A stretch of 64,000 nt of DNA from Anaerolineales bacterium (GCA_020634935.1 JACKAT010000002.1:242542-306541); one strand, 5' to 3'; positions 34,634 through 43,949 are shown, numbered from the stretch's first letter. A program made the numbers and translations. Notes: generated from the letters alone by a model not told the origin.

Positions 34634-34795
34634 TTAATTCTCTCCTGTCGGCTAAAAATGAAAAAAATATTAAAACGGAAGAAATAGGGGTAGAAATATG
34701 TTCGAGGTGGGGCCCAAATATTCTCTAATAATAGAACATTTGTTTCGATTTGTCAACCCTGAAAACCTAAATCGTCAGAAACCTTCTAAAACACA

Positions 34796-34824
34796 TTGCT
34801 TTAATGTTAAAAGTATGCTACTAT
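34796..34824 (+). promoter_or_regulatory. Sigma-70-type promoter for the surface-protein gene run
   Basis: TTGCTT and TACTAT are separated by 17 bases, about 165 bases before the GTG start at 34989. The long leader contains the small hairpin TCTCTCGGCGAGAG near 34880. Confidence 0.55.
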
Positions 34825-34988
34825 GAGGGTACGGCTTGTCATAATTACGATAGCTATTTAACAGATTGATGTAACGTGTAATCTCTCGGCGAGAGGGGCT
34901 GCGCGTTTTTTGTTTTATTGACCAATCACTCAACTCCAAGCCCTACCCTCGACTAGCCAATTTAAAAAGGTATGAGGAGATCATTGTC

Positions 34989-36113
34989 GTGAAAACGACC
35001 CGTCTAGGAACTTTTTCTAATACCTGGGTGACGCTATCTGTGCTGCTCCTGCCGGTCACGATGGCCATTTGCGGTCGAGGCGGAGCCGCCGGTAATGTTG
35101 AGGCCACCGTCGCGGCCGGGATTGCCGCCACCCAGCAAGCCCAAATAAATTTGCAAGCTACCGTCGATGCCGCCGTGCTGGCTACCCAGGCCGCCGGCCA
35201 GCCGCCGAGCGTTCCCCTTCCCGCATCGACCTCCGTCGCGGTGGCTAATATCCCGGCTTCCGCCTCCGATCTGGAGGCAGTACGTAACGTGATTTTAAAT
35301 GAAGTCAACGCCGCTGTCTCTCAAGATTTAGCCCAACTGCAAACCCTTTTTGCGCCCAATGCTATGGTGATTGATCGAGCCGGGACGCCCAATGACCCTA
35401 GCGACGATACCGTCTGGCAGGGTTGGGCCAATATCGAGCGCCGTTACCAGGCGTTTTTCTCCTCCGGCGTAACGTCCTTGACCCTGGTTGATCTGGCCAT
35501 TCAACTGAACGGCAATCAGGCTATCGCCACCCACCAGGGCGTGGTTCAGAACGGCGTCCTTTATGCCGATCAGGGTAGTTATATCCTGGAAAACATGGAC
35601 GGAAAATGGCTCATTACTCAGCTCGAGTATGGCAACGCCGGCCAATCGCTCGACCAGCCGCCCGCTGCTCCTGCCCCGGCCAATGGCTCGACCGATCTGA
35701 CCACCCATGACGACGGCCTGTATGCCCTCGCGGTTGGCAGCCAGCATCGCTACGAAGAACCTTGGGGTTGGGATCGCGGCGACCCGTGCGAAGCCTGGGC
35801 CACCAATAATTTTGACGACACTAAACCCAACTATCGCGGCTTCAACGTCGAGCTTCTACTCACAAACAATTCCGATAGCAAAGTGCCTGATAATTGGCCG
35901 ATCAGCTTTACCACGGCCAATGGCAAGAGTGTCAAGCCTTGTTTCTATGGCTATCACGGTTCAGGGCCTGAACCGGGGGTAACCCGTTCCGTGACCTTTT
36001 TTACGGTGGTTGAGCAAGGTGATTATGTGGCAAAAATCACTTTCAGCTTGAACGATCAAACCCTTATCCTTTGCCTTGATGGCAAGGGGGGATGGCAGCA
36101 GTGCAATGGATAA
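34989..36113 (+). CDS. Exported protein with NTF2/SnoaL-like domain and unknown C-terminal domain
   Basis: A 374-residue protein with a GTG start after TGAGGAGATC. The hydrophobic N-terminus (LSVLLLPVTMAICG) is a signal peptide with a possible but imperfect lipobox Cys near 28. After an Ala/Gln-rich segment, residues about 90-215 look NTF2-like (LEAVRNVILNEVNAAV, WQGWANIERRYQAFF, YILENMDGKWLITQLEYG). The C-terminal domain (about 235-374) has three conserved-looking Cys and Trp pairs (EEPWGWDRGDPCEAW, CFYGYHG, GGWQQC) and is unrecognised. It heads a plus-strand run of surface genes reaching to 41075. Confidence 0.75.
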   Translation: MKTTRLGTFSNTWVTLSVLLLPVTMAICGRGGAAGNVEATVAAGIAATQQAQINLQATVDAAVLATQAAGQPPSVPLPASTSVAVANIPASASDLEAVRNVILNEVNAAVSQDLAQLQTLFAPNAMVIDRAGTPNDPSDDTVWQGWANIERRYQAFFSSGVTSLTLVDLAIQLNGNQAIATHQGVVQNGVLYADQGSYILENMDGKWLITQLEYGNAGQSLDQPPAAPAPANGSTDLTTHDDGLYALAVGSQHRYEEPWGWDRGDPCEAWATNNFDDTKPNYRGFNVELLLTNNSDSKVPDNWPISFTTANGKSVKPCFYGYHGSGPEPGVTRSVTFFTVVEQGDYVAKITFSLNDQTLILCLDGKGGWQQCNG

Positions 36114-36160
36114 ATGCCACAAAAAACAAATAATTTTCCAATAATGGTGAGGAGAAGGCA

Positions 36161-37495
36161 ATGGCAGAGGAAGTAACAGTAACTACAGACCCCCAGGAAG
36201 GTCGGATGGGCTCCTGTTTATTGTGGTTTATCTGGGGCGTCTCACTCAGTTTTACCACGATTTTGGCGTTGGTGATGATGGCCCTTTTGTCCGTCTCAGT
36301 GGCCTTAAATGTCTACCTGAGCTGGCAGTTGGCCGGCTTAGAAGTATCGATCACCCGGCGTGGTGATAATCAATTAGAGATGCCAGTCTCGATCCCCACC
36401 ACATTTTTAGTAGGAGTTCCCACCCAAACCCCGGCGTCTGCGCCAATCAGCTCGGCTAGTACCCCGGCCCCGCTTTCAACTGGAGCGCCGGTAGCCGCTG
36501 CCCCGGCTAACTCGGAATTGATGGCCCAATATGCCACGCTGGCGGCCATAGCTACTCAATCTGCTGCCTCTGCGCCGCTGAACAATTCGGCCGCTCCGGT
36601 GCAAATAAATCCGCCGATAGCGCAGCCGGTAGCCTCGAGCCCAACCCCACAAGTGCTGCCGCCTAGCGGCTCTGCCGCCGCGCCGATCCCCGTTATTTCA
36701 CCAACCGCCATTCCGCCGGCGGTCGCTATTGGCGAACCGGCAATTGAGCGCGAGGCCGCCATTCAAGAAGCCGGCGGCGCCCAATCGGACTCCGAAGCGC
36801 CGGCCGAAGCCGCCGCCGCCGGGTCGCGTGAAGGCTCATCAACCGACGTCCAGGCGGAAGCTTTGTCCGCCCCGGCCAGTTCATCTAATTCCTATGAACT
36901 CGTTCCCCTGGCCGGTGAGAAGGACAAGCGCCCGGCCGCCGAACACGGCGACCTTAATCTGGCCTTGCGCGAACCAGAGGTTATCGACGAAGAGCCGGTT
37001 TTGAAAGATGTCGGGGCCGGCGTCGATCCGGGCGCGCCTAACCTGGGTGCTGTATTTTCAGGAGAGATTGTCCATACCTATGCCGTCCACAATTGGGATT
37101 GGGGCTGCAACTGCAAAGGTGATCTCATCAAAGACGGCCATGCGATTTTAGTCGGCTTAAAGACTACCCCAGGTGAACCTGTTTTCATCCCCCCCACCGG
37201 ATCCCCCATTTTCGGCGGCAATATATATGCGGTGGTGCTGTACGCCTCAGAGGATAGTTTAACCTTTGCCTATACCAGAGATGGCACGGTGGCTCAAGGC
37301 TACGCCATCCATTATCAAGGGCTGCATGTCGATCCGAATTTACTGGCCAAATATAATGAAGCGAAAGGGAATGATGTCGTCGGTTTGACCCTTGATACAC
37401 CGGTGGGGGTAGCCGCTTCCGATGAGCTGCTTGTGGCCGTTAGAGACAAGGGTACTTTTATGGATAGTCGCTCGATTAATGATTGGTGGAAATAA
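36161..37495 (+). CDS. Single-pass membrane protein with Ala/Pro-rich stalk and unknown C-terminal domain
   Basis: A 444-residue protein: one membrane helix (about 24-55), a long Ala/Pro/Ser-rich stalk (about 80-270) and a globular C-terminal domain (about 295-444) with YAVHNWDWGCNCKGDLI, DGHAILVGLKTTPGEP and AYTRDGTVAQGYAIH. The last word resembles lysostaphin/M23-like or sortase-adjacent surface proteins, but I cannot assign it. Its stop overlaps the next start by one base (TAATG), so it is coupled to the downstream membrane protein. GAGGAGAAGG precedes the ATG. Confidence 0.78.
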   Translation: MAEEVTVTTDPQEGRMGSCLLWFIWGVSLSFTTILALVMMALLSVSVALNVYLSWQLAGLEVSITRRGDNQLEMPVSIPTTFLVGVPTQTPASAPISSASTPAPLSTGAPVAAAPANSELMAQYATLAAIATQSAASAPLNNSAAPVQINPPIAQPVASSPTPQVLPPSGSAAAPIPVISPTAIPPAVAIGEPAIEREAAIQEAGGAQSDSEAPAEAAAAGSREGSSTDVQAEALSAPASSSNSYELVPLAGEKDKRPAAEHGDLNLALREPEVIDEEPVLKDVGAGVDPGAPNLGAVFSGEIVHTYAVHNWDWGCNCKGDLIKDGHAILVGLKTTPGEPVFIPPTGSPIFGGNIYAVVLYASEDSLTFAYTRDGTVAQGYAIHYQGLHVDPNLLAKYNEAKGNDVVGLTLDTPVGVAASDELLVAVRDKGTFMDSRSINDWWK

Positions 37496-38757
37496 TGTAT
37501 CCTTTTTGGAACAGCAGCTTTGGCAAGATCATCATCGGCGGCTGCGGGGCGCAGCTGGGCTTGCTGTTGGCCACTGCCGGCGTTCTGATGATAACGATGG
37601 TCTGTGGTTTGTGCGCCTTCGCTAGCTTGCTGACGCTTAACCTCACCCAAGAGTTGGCCGGCCAGTCGGCTTCGGCCCCGGTTGCACAAGTTTCATTCCA
37701 ACCGTCGCCACCTAACCCGGAGGTCCAATCGCTGCTTGCCCAGATCGATGCGCTGACGGGTGAGTTGGATGCCGTCCAGGCCAAAGGGTCAACCCTGCCT
37801 TTCCTTCCGCCGCAGGCTGCCGGCCAACCGCTGGCGATTGCCGCCCAGCAGCCGGTCGTTTTATACGACGGGCCGGGCGCGGATTTCGGCCAGGTCGGCA
37901 TTTTACCGGTGGGGCAGCGGCTAACCATTACCGGCCGCAGTAGCGACTCAACCTGGTGGCTGGTCGCTCTGCCTGACGGCCGCTTTGCCTGGCTGTCTAA
38001 TCAAACGGCCACTATTCTGAACGCCAGCACCGCCATCCCGGTCGCTTCGGTGCCGTCGCAGTTGGGCCAGCCCGCTGCGGTGAGCGGTTCGGCGGCAGTA
38101 GCCGCCACCGCCCTGCCGGTCGGCCCGATTGCCACGCCGACGCCGGCGCTGCCGTCCGGCACCCCAACTCCCGGCGCCGAGGCCAGCCGTGAATTTGTTG
38201 AAGATACGCCCGCCTACCAAACCATCAAATGGCAGCTTATGATCCCGCCGCGCAGCGCCAGCTTCTCCCCCGACGGCGATCAAGTCGCGCTGACTGAAGG
38301 GATCAAACTGTATACTTTTCGCGCGGCTGGCTCCTACCCCACCATCTGGCTGTCCGACACGGACGAACTGCGGCCGCTGGGCGGGGCCGTCTGGTCGCCG
38401 GATGGGCAGTACTTAGCCTTTGTAACCGAAATCAAACCCCCCCAATGTAACTTGTGTCACTCCGTCGGCGTGGTCAATCTGGCCACCGGCGAGCTGTTTT
38501 ATTTGGAAGGTCCGGACGGCCTGCAAACCGACGCCCCCCGCTGGACCCAGGACGGGCGCATTTTGGTCAACGTCCATCCCGGCGAGCCGGCCGACGGCAC
38601 TACTTACGTTTACAACGTCTTTGGCGAAGGTCAGCCGGCCACCGGCATCTATACCTTGAGCGCCAGCCACGACGGCCAAAAATGGTATCCCTGGCTGCCG
38701 GGCCGCGTCTGGCAGGCCGGCGTGTCTGAACGGCCGGATAGCTATTATGCAAATTAG
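37495..38757 (+). CDS. Membrane protein with SH3b and TolB-like propeller repeats, copy 1
   Basis: A 420-residue protein starting MYPFWNSSFGKIIIGGCGAQ; the in-frame ATG four codons earlier is less likely because the TAATG overlap marks this one. One membrane helix (about 12-45), a short coiled segment (EVQSLLAQIDALTGELDAV), a bacterial SH3 domain (about 95-165, YDGPGADFGQVGILPVGQ...WWLVALPDGRFAWL) and a C-terminal partial beta-propeller with SFSPDGDQVALTE, WSPDGQYLAFVTE and PRWTQDGRILVN. It is clearly paralogous to the next gene over its whole length. It probably senses or binds cell-wall material outside the membrane. Confidence 0.85.
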   Translation: MYPFWNSSFGKIIIGGCGAQLGLLLATAGVLMITMVCGLCAFASLLTLNLTQELAGQSASAPVAQVSFQPSPPNPEVQSLLAQIDALTGELDAVQAKGSTLPFLPPQAAGQPLAIAAQQPVVLYDGPGADFGQVGILPVGQRLTITGRSSDSTWWLVALPDGRFAWLSNQTATILNASTAIPVASVPSQLGQPAAVSGSAAVAATALPVGPIATPTPALPSGTPTPGAEASREFVEDTPAYQTIKWQLMIPPRSASFSPDGDQVALTEGIKLYTFRAAGSYPTIWLSDTDELRPLGGAVWSPDGQYLAFVTEIKPPQCNLCHSVGVVNLATGELFYLEGPDGLQTDAPRWTQDGRILVNVHPGEPADGTTYVYNVFGEGQPATGIYTLSASHDGQKWYPWLPGRVWQAGVSERPDSYYAN

Positions 38758-38775
38758 CGATTGAGCAGGCTTGAT

Positions 38776-40044
38776 ATGATTCATCCTTTTTGGCGAAGCA
38801 AAACCGGCCAAATCATCATTGGCAGTTGCGGCACCCAGGTCGGTATGGTGATGACTTTTGGCACGCTGTTTGTGATCCTGGCCTTCTGCGCCATCTGCGC
38901 CTCGACTAACCTGGCCAGCCTCAGCCTGATGCAGCAGATCGAGGCCGAAGCCACACCGCAGGATGCGGCTCAGCCGCCGTCAACCTCGCCGGAAGAGATT
39001 GACCTGCTGCGAGTCAAACTGGGCTCTTTAGCGGAAAAAGTCAACGCGGTCCAGTACACCACCATCGTCGTGACCCCGACCCCGACCCCGCCGCGACCGA
39101 TGATAACGGCCCAAACGGACGCGATCAATTTGCGCAGCGGGCCCGACACGATTTATCCCAAGATTGGCCGGCTGCCTCGCGGCGAAAGCTTGCAAATTGT
39201 CGGCCGCAGCGGCGACGGCGGCTGGTGGCTGGTTTCCGCCCCTAACGGCCAATTTGCCTGGGCCGCCAACGATGCGGTGGTGACCGCTCATCTCGATAAC
39301 TCCATTCCGGTCGTAACCATTCCGGCCCTGCTGGTTCAAGCCTCGGCCAATAGCCCCTCGACGGGCGTAAGTACGGGCGCTGTAGTCGCCGATTTTGTCC
39401 CTCCGGCCGAGGCGGCGTTACCGGCCAGCTCGCTGCCGCAGCCGGCCGGCTCGCCGACCGCCGCAGCCAACGCCAGCCGTCGTTATGTGCAGGATACGCT
39501 GGGCTACAAACAGTTTGTACGACGCCTATTGCTGCCCACCGTCAGCGAGAGCTATTCGCCCGATGGCCAACAAATCGCCATTACCGAACGGATCAAACTG
39601 TACACCATCACTGCCGACGGCGGCACGGTGCGCACCCTGCTGGCCGATGATGACACAATTACTTTAATTGGCGGCGTGGTCTGGTCGCCGGATGGCCAAT
39701 ACCTGGCCTTTGTGGCCGATAAAGTGGCCGACTGCCAATACTGCCGCCAGGTCGGTCTGGTCCGGCTGTCCAACGGCGACATCTCTTACTTGGAGCCGCC
39801 GCCCAGTTCCAGCGTTGACCGCCCGCGTTGGACGCAAGACGGGCGCTTGCTGGTTACCTCTTTTTCAGATGATTTAGCCGAAGGCGCGGCCTATATCTAC
39901 GACACCACCGGCCAGGGCCAGCCGGCGACCGGAACGTACATCCTGAGCGCCAGCCACGACGGGCAAAAGTGGTTTCCCTGGCTGCCGGGCGCCGTTTGGC
40001 AAGTCGGCAGTGCCGCCCCACCTGATAGTTATTATGAGGAGTAG
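38776..40044 (+). CDS. Membrane protein with SH3b and TolB-like propeller repeats, copy 2
   Basis: A 422-residue paralogue of the preceding protein: MIHPFWRSKTGQIIIGSCGT, one helix, coiled segment, SH3b domain (LRSGPDTIYPKIGRLPRGE...WWLVSAPNGQFAWA) and propeller (YSPDGQQIAITE, WSPDGQYLAFVAD, PRWTQDGRLLVT, SASHDGQKWFPWLPG). The ATG at 38776 is preferred to a TTG five codons upstream. Four Cys in the propeller (CQYC here, CNLC in the paralogue) are conserved in pairs and could hold metal or a disulfide. The two genes are 18 bases apart, a tandem duplication. Confidence 0.86.
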   Translation: MIHPFWRSKTGQIIIGSCGTQVGMVMTFGTLFVILAFCAICASTNLASLSLMQQIEAEATPQDAAQPPSTSPEEIDLLRVKLGSLAEKVNAVQYTTIVVTPTPTPPRPMITAQTDAINLRSGPDTIYPKIGRLPRGESLQIVGRSGDGGWWLVSAPNGQFAWAANDAVVTAHLDNSIPVVTIPALLVQASANSPSTGVSTGAVVADFVPPAEAALPASSLPQPAGSPTAAANASRRYVQDTLGYKQFVRRLLLPTVSESYSPDGQQIAITERIKLYTITADGGTVRTLLADDDTITLIGGVVWSPDGQYLAFVADKVADCQYCRQVGLVRLSNGDISYLEPPPSSSVDRPRWTQDGRLLVTSFSDDLAEGAAYIYDTTGQGQPATGTYILSASHDGQKWFPWLPGAVWQVGSAAPPDSYYEE

Positions 40045-40128
40045 CGACCATTCAGTCGGTGTAATTATCCAGCCATATATAACGTCATCAATAGGCTAAG
40101 GTTGAGGCTGAGCATTGATAAATTCAGC

Positions 40129-40257
40129 GTAACTACTGAGGCATGTCATTTCGTAGCCGCAGGCGAAGAAATCCCTATAGCATCCGGTTGTCAATACACT
40201 TCTAGGGGATTTCTCGCTCCTTCGTCGCTCGAAATGACAGGATGGCTGAGTAGTTAC
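40129..40257. repeat. 129-base palindromic repeat, copy 1
   Basis: Outer ends GTAACTACTGAG / CTGAGTAGTTAC and inner arms TGTCATTTCGTAGC...CTCGAAATGACA with CGAGAAATCC-type words. A second copy of exactly the same length is at 48742-48870, and a degenerate relative is at 53567-53650. Confidence 0.88.
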
Positions 40258-40340
40258 AATTCAGCTTAAACAGCCTTAGCCTTATTCTGCGCTAGACAAA
40301 CCTAAGGCTGAATTGTTACCTAAACTTTAAAATCCATATC

Positions 40341-41075
40341 ATGACATCGACTCCAAACCAAAAAATCTACCTTACGCTTTTGCTTTTGGCTTTAGCCCTG
40401 TGGGCCTGTGTTCGCGTCGATTTATCCGCGCCGCCCGTCTCCGCTGTCATTGTTCCCACGCCAGCTCCGCCAGCGGCCACCGTAACGCCTTGGCCAACCC
40501 CCACCCCGATTGTGATTCAGATGGTCGCTGGGCCCATCATCGAACCGGCTTGCCTGCTACCCGATGTTGGCTCCGGCCAGAGCATCACCGCCAGCGGCAG
40601 CTACACTGAAACCGAACGTTCGGCCTCAACGCCGATGGTCTGCCACATCACCCGCGACAGTTGCGCCTACAACCAACTGGTTGGCATTTTAGATCCATCG
40701 ATTGTCTTCAAAGAGGAAGAAGAAGCGCCTTATAATACCGAAGATATTTTGATGCACCCGGCCATGCTCGGCCCGTTGACCCGCTTGAACGAACTGGTCA
40801 AGGCTGAATGGGGCGGCGAGTATCAACTCCGCGTCACCGACGCCTATGACTCGCTGCTGGAACACGACCCGCCGGAGTCGAACCCCAGCACGCGCTACTC
40901 GCTCCATTACGACGGCCGGGCCATCGATGTGACCACCTGGCCGGTTAATTGGAACCTGTACGGCCGCCTGTGCGCCCTGGCTCACTGCGCCGGTTTTGAT
41001 TACGTGGAAAATGAAGTCACCCACTGCCACGCCTCGATCAACGCCAGCAGTTTGTGTACCCAGTGTGGGCAGTAA
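40341..41075 (+). CDS. Lipoprotein with a Hedgehog-type signalling / DD-peptidase-like domain
   Basis: A 244-residue exported lipoprotein: signal ending LALALWAC (Cys23), a Pro/Thr stalk (about 38-60), then a domain (about 108-235) that reads like the Hedgehog N-terminal signalling domain. Correspondences to Sonic hedgehog: DPSIVFKEEEE to NPDIIFKDEEN, LRVTDAYDS to LRVTEGWDE, SLHYDGRAIDVTT to SLHYEGRAVDITT, GFDYVENEVTHCH to GFDWVYYESKAHIH. Predicted zinc ligands His189, Asp196 and His230 and the nearby Glu225 are present, and Glu125-128 correspond to the calcium site. Hedgehog is structurally related to zinc D,D-carboxypeptidases, so a murein- or polymer-cleaving or binding role is the safest guess. 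Bacterial homologues are known, but the lipoprotein setting is notable. Confidence 0.9.
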   Translation: MTSTPNQKIYLTLLLLALALWACVRVDLSAPPVSAVIVPTPAPPAATVTPWPTPTPIVIQMVAGPIIEPACLLPDVGSGQSITASGSYTETERSASTPMVCHITRDSCAYNQLVGILDPSIVFKEEEEAPYNTEDILMHPAMLGPLTRLNELVKAEWGGEYQLRVTDAYDSLLEHDPPESNPSTRYSLHYDGRAIDVTTWPVNWNLYGRLCALAHCAGFDYVENEVTHCHASINASSLCTQCGQ

Positions 41076-41077
41076 GC

Positions 41078-41230
41078 CAGCACGGGCCGGGCCTGAAGAC
41101 CCGTGCTGAAAGAGTAAAGCCCTGCGGGCTAAGCCATTCGCCATTTGAGGGCGCTTTAGCGTCCTTCGCTCTTTCAACGCGATGGCTTCAGCCTCGCGCG
41201 CTTTGGACTTGCCCTGACCTTGTCGAAGGG
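41078..41230. repeat. Cluster of short palindromic repeats
   Basis: The stem CAGCACGGG / CCCGTGCTG (41078-41108) is followed by GAAAGAG...CTCTTTC and AGCCCTGCGGGCT inverted words and by CCCTGACCTTGTCGAAGGGG, a word found in many bacterial intergenic repeats. It fills the space between the Hedgehog-type gene and the convergent ABC gene and may serve as its terminator. Confidence 0.7.
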
Positions 41231-41248
41231 GTAGCTGTGCGTATTTGT

Positions 41249-43564
41249 TTACTGAAGATTAAACGGCAGCGGGCTCTTCCCCCGCTCGAGCCGGGTTAGC
41301 GTGTCCATCGTCCGCTCGCGAGCCTTCCGCTGAACGATTTTTTGCAGCGACGGCAGGTCGGTCATTAACTTTTCAAACCGCTCGCGTTCCAGCGTCAAAA
41401 ATAGGCTGGGCAAGATGGTTTGCACCGAGGCCCGTCGAGTGCCGCCCTCGATCAACGCGATTTCCCCAAAGTAATCGCCGTCCTCCAATTGAGCCAGGGT
41501 GACTCGCTGCCCGTCAGGTTCGGTAACGAACGACACCGCCACTTTACCCCGCACAATGATATAAAATTTATCGCCGGGGCTGCCCTGGGTGAACAAGATC
41601 TGCTCCGCGTCGAAATATTCGGACACAAACTGATCGGCGATGGCGCTGAGGGTTGGCTCATCGAGCTGGGCGAAGAGGGGGATGAAGCGCAGCCGCGCGC
41701 CTCTGACTTCGGCGTACTGGCCGTCGGCGCTGATGATGAAGCCGCTTTGTAACTGCCACAGGCGGCGATAAAACTGCTTATTTTTTAGCAGTTCCCAATG
41801 CGTGCCTTGTTCGATGACTTGCCCGTTGTCGACCACCACAATCTGATCGGCCTCGACTACCGACGACAGCCGGTGGGTGACGGTGACTACAGTCCGCTCG
41901 CGGGCCAGCTTTTTGAGGGTTTGGTTGATGGCGGCCTCGGTTTCCAAATCCAAAGCGGCCGTAATCTCATCGAGCAGCAGCAGCGACGGATTGTGCAGCA
42001 GGGCGCGGGCCAGGGCCACTCGCTGGCGCTGCCCCGGCGACAGCCGTTTGCCGCCTTCGCCCACTGGGGTGTGGTATCCTTGCGGCAGGCCGGCAATGGT
42101 ATTGTGGATTTCGGCCAGCCGGGCCGCGGCGATGACCTCTTCATCCGTGGCGTCGGGTTTGACCAGGCAAATGTTCTCGCGGACGGTCGTATTGAGCAGC
42201 GGCGCTTCTTGCAGCACCACGCCGATTTGCCCGCGAAACGAATGCTGGTCAACCTGGCCCAGGTCATAACCGTCGATCAAAATCTGCCCCTCCGTCGGAT
42301 CGTAAAAGCGCAGCAGCAGTTTGAGCAGCGTGCTTTTACCGGCGCCGCTGCGACCGACAAAGGCAATCGACTTGCGGGCCGGGACCGCGAACGACACCTG
42401 CTTGAGCTGCAAGCTTTGTCCCGGATAACCGAAGCTGACGCCGGCAAAGCGAATCTGCTCCGAGATGGGCGGCAGCGCCACCGCCGCGCCGCTATCGACG
42501 TGGTCGAGCGGCGTGTCCAGCACCTGTTCGATGCGCTCCAGAGCCGACGCCCCGGCAATCAGGTTGCGGACATACATCGACAGCGCGGTAATGGCCCGCC
42601 CGGCCTGCGACAGCAGCACGATAAACGCCGAGAAGGTCCCGATAGTCAACTGGCCGCGCCAGGCCAAATACGCCCCGGCGGTGATAGTGATGCCCAGAAT
42701 GGCCATCTGCTGGATATCGGTCCAAACCACAACCATACTGCGTTGAAAATGAGGCACCCGCAGCCCTTTTTTGAGTTGGGCCAGGCGCGAGGTCGGGCTG
42801 TCCGGCTGCTGCCCAATCAGGCTGGCAAACTTATCGATGGCCAGGTCGTGCAGCCCAAACGCCCGCAGCAGCGATTGGGCGGCCACGTTATCTTGCACCG
42901 CGTGGGCCACCGCCGCGTCGTGCCGGCGCTCGCCGTAATCGGCGGCGGTCGATTTTTTGAGAATCCAGCGGGGAATCACCGTCATTAGCGGCAGGATGAG
43001 CGCCACCATCAGGCTCAACCGCCAATTGAGGAAAATCATCGCGCCCACGGTAACAACCACCAACAGCACCGCTCGCAGCCCTTCCACCGTCAGGTCGCGG
43101 AGCGTGGCCCGCAGAGTGATGATCTCCTGCGCAAACAGCGTGGTAATCTCACCGGGTTGGACGTTATCAAAGAAGCTGACGGGCAGGTGCTGCAAGTGGG
43201 TAAACAGTTTTAGCCACAAATCTTGCTTAATTTTAGCGCCGATTTGCGCCTGAACATACGCCTGAACAATATCGCTTACGGCGTACAGGACAAACAGCCC
43301 GCCGATACCGCCGAGGATGAGGATCAGCATATGCTCGTTGCGCGGGATGATGGCTGAGTCGATTAAGAATTTAAGCGTCAGGGGCAGGCTGGCCTGGAGG
43401 AGAACCGTGACTATCACAGTCAAGGTGAGCCCAATTTGCGCCGCCCAATACGGCCGGAGATACACTCCCCAGGCGCGTCTGAGCAGTTTGATGATACTCC
43501 CGGACAATCGCGCCGTCGGCTCGGTTTTGGCGAGCAGCGGTGGTTCGGTTGGAGCCGTATCCAT
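41249..43564 (-). CDS. ABC exporter (permease-ATPase) with C-terminal cyclic-nucleotide-binding domain
   Basis: A 771-residue half transporter. Six membrane helices (about 38-330) precede an ATPase (about 370-605): Walker A GRSGAGKSTLL, Q-loop IGVVLQEAPLL, signature LSPGQRQRVALARALL (Pro in place of the usual Gly), Walker B LLLLDEITAALD and the H-loop VTHRLSS. Residues about 625-745 are a Crp-type cyclic-nucleotide-binding domain (FTQGSPGDKFYIIVRGKVAV, FGEIALIEGGTRRASVQT). A homodimeric exporter gated by this domain is plausible. This domain type also occurs in the metallopeptidase at 13585. The substrate is unknown, and no peptidase-C39 domain is present. Confidence 0.93.
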   Translation of the reverse strand: MDTAPTEPPLLAKTEPTARLSGSIIKLLRRAWGVYLRPYWAAQIGLTLTVIVTVLLQASLPLTLKFLIDSAIIPRNEHMLILILGGIGGLFVLYAVSDIVQAYVQAQIGAKIKQDLWLKLFTHLQHLPVSFFDNVQPGEITTLFAQEIITLRATLRDLTVEGLRAVLLVVVTVGAMIFLNWRLSLMVALILPLMTVIPRWILKKSTAADYGERRHDAAVAHAVQDNVAAQSLLRAFGLHDLAIDKFASLIGQQPDSPTSRLAQLKKGLRVPHFQRSMVVVWTDIQQMAILGITITAGAYLAWRGQLTIGTFSAFIVLLSQAGRAITALSMYVRNLIAGASALERIEQVLDTPLDHVDSGAAVALPPISEQIRFAGVSFGYPGQSLQLKQVSFAVPARKSIAFVGRSGAGKSTLLKLLLRFYDPTEGQILIDGYDLGQVDQHSFRGQIGVVLQEAPLLNTTVRENICLVKPDATDEEVIAAARLAEIHNTIAGLPQGYHTPVGEGGKRLSPGQRQRVALARALLHNPSLLLLDEITAALDLETEAAINQTLKKLARERTVVTVTHRLSSVVEADQIVVVDNGQVIEQGTHWELLKNKQFYRRLWQLQSGFIISADGQYAEVRGARLRFIPLFAQLDEPTLSAIADQFVSEYFDAEQILFTQGSPGDKFYIIVRGKVAVSFVTEPDGQRVTLAQLEDGDYFGEIALIEGGTRRASVQTILPSLFLTLERERFEKLMTDLPSLQKIVQRKARERTMDTLTRLERGKSPLPFNLQ

Positions 43565-43949
43565 TTCTTAGTTGGCCTTTGTTGTTAATGACGGTACTTA
43601 AAAGGATTATAGCGGAAGTGAGTCATTGAGCCAAAGCGAAAGTTAGCTTTGGCCATTAAGCCGGCGGCTGACCGTCGATAGCTGACAGTGTACGCCTGGC
43701 TAAAACCTGGCCGGTCTACCTATCCATAAACCCCTCACTTGACCAGTAGTTTTTGTCTCACTTTTCACCTAAACTAACTATCAACATAATTTAACCTCAT
43801 TGTCAGCTTGCCGATCAATGATCAGACAACCCACATACTCATTGCCGGTGATTGAGGAATTAGGGGGAAAAGCGTAAGCGGTAAGAGATTTTGCCCTTAA
43901 TTCCTACTTCTTACCCCCTACCCCCGATAGTTTAATCAGGAGATTTAAA
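43565..43949. other. Gene-free spacer with short inverted repeats
   Basis: 385 bases between divergent genes. I see a CGGCTGACCGTCGATAGCTGACAG word related to the elements at 8175, and an imperfect palindrome at about 43857-43925 made of TTAGGGGGAAAAGC and TTACCCCCTACCCCC words, similar to the element near 63481. No gene or clear promoter. Confidence 0.6.

Noticed and set aside
41798..42988. A 396-codon plus-strand frame opposite the ABC exporter
   Set aside because: Antisense shadow of the ATPase, which has all nucleotide-binding motifs.
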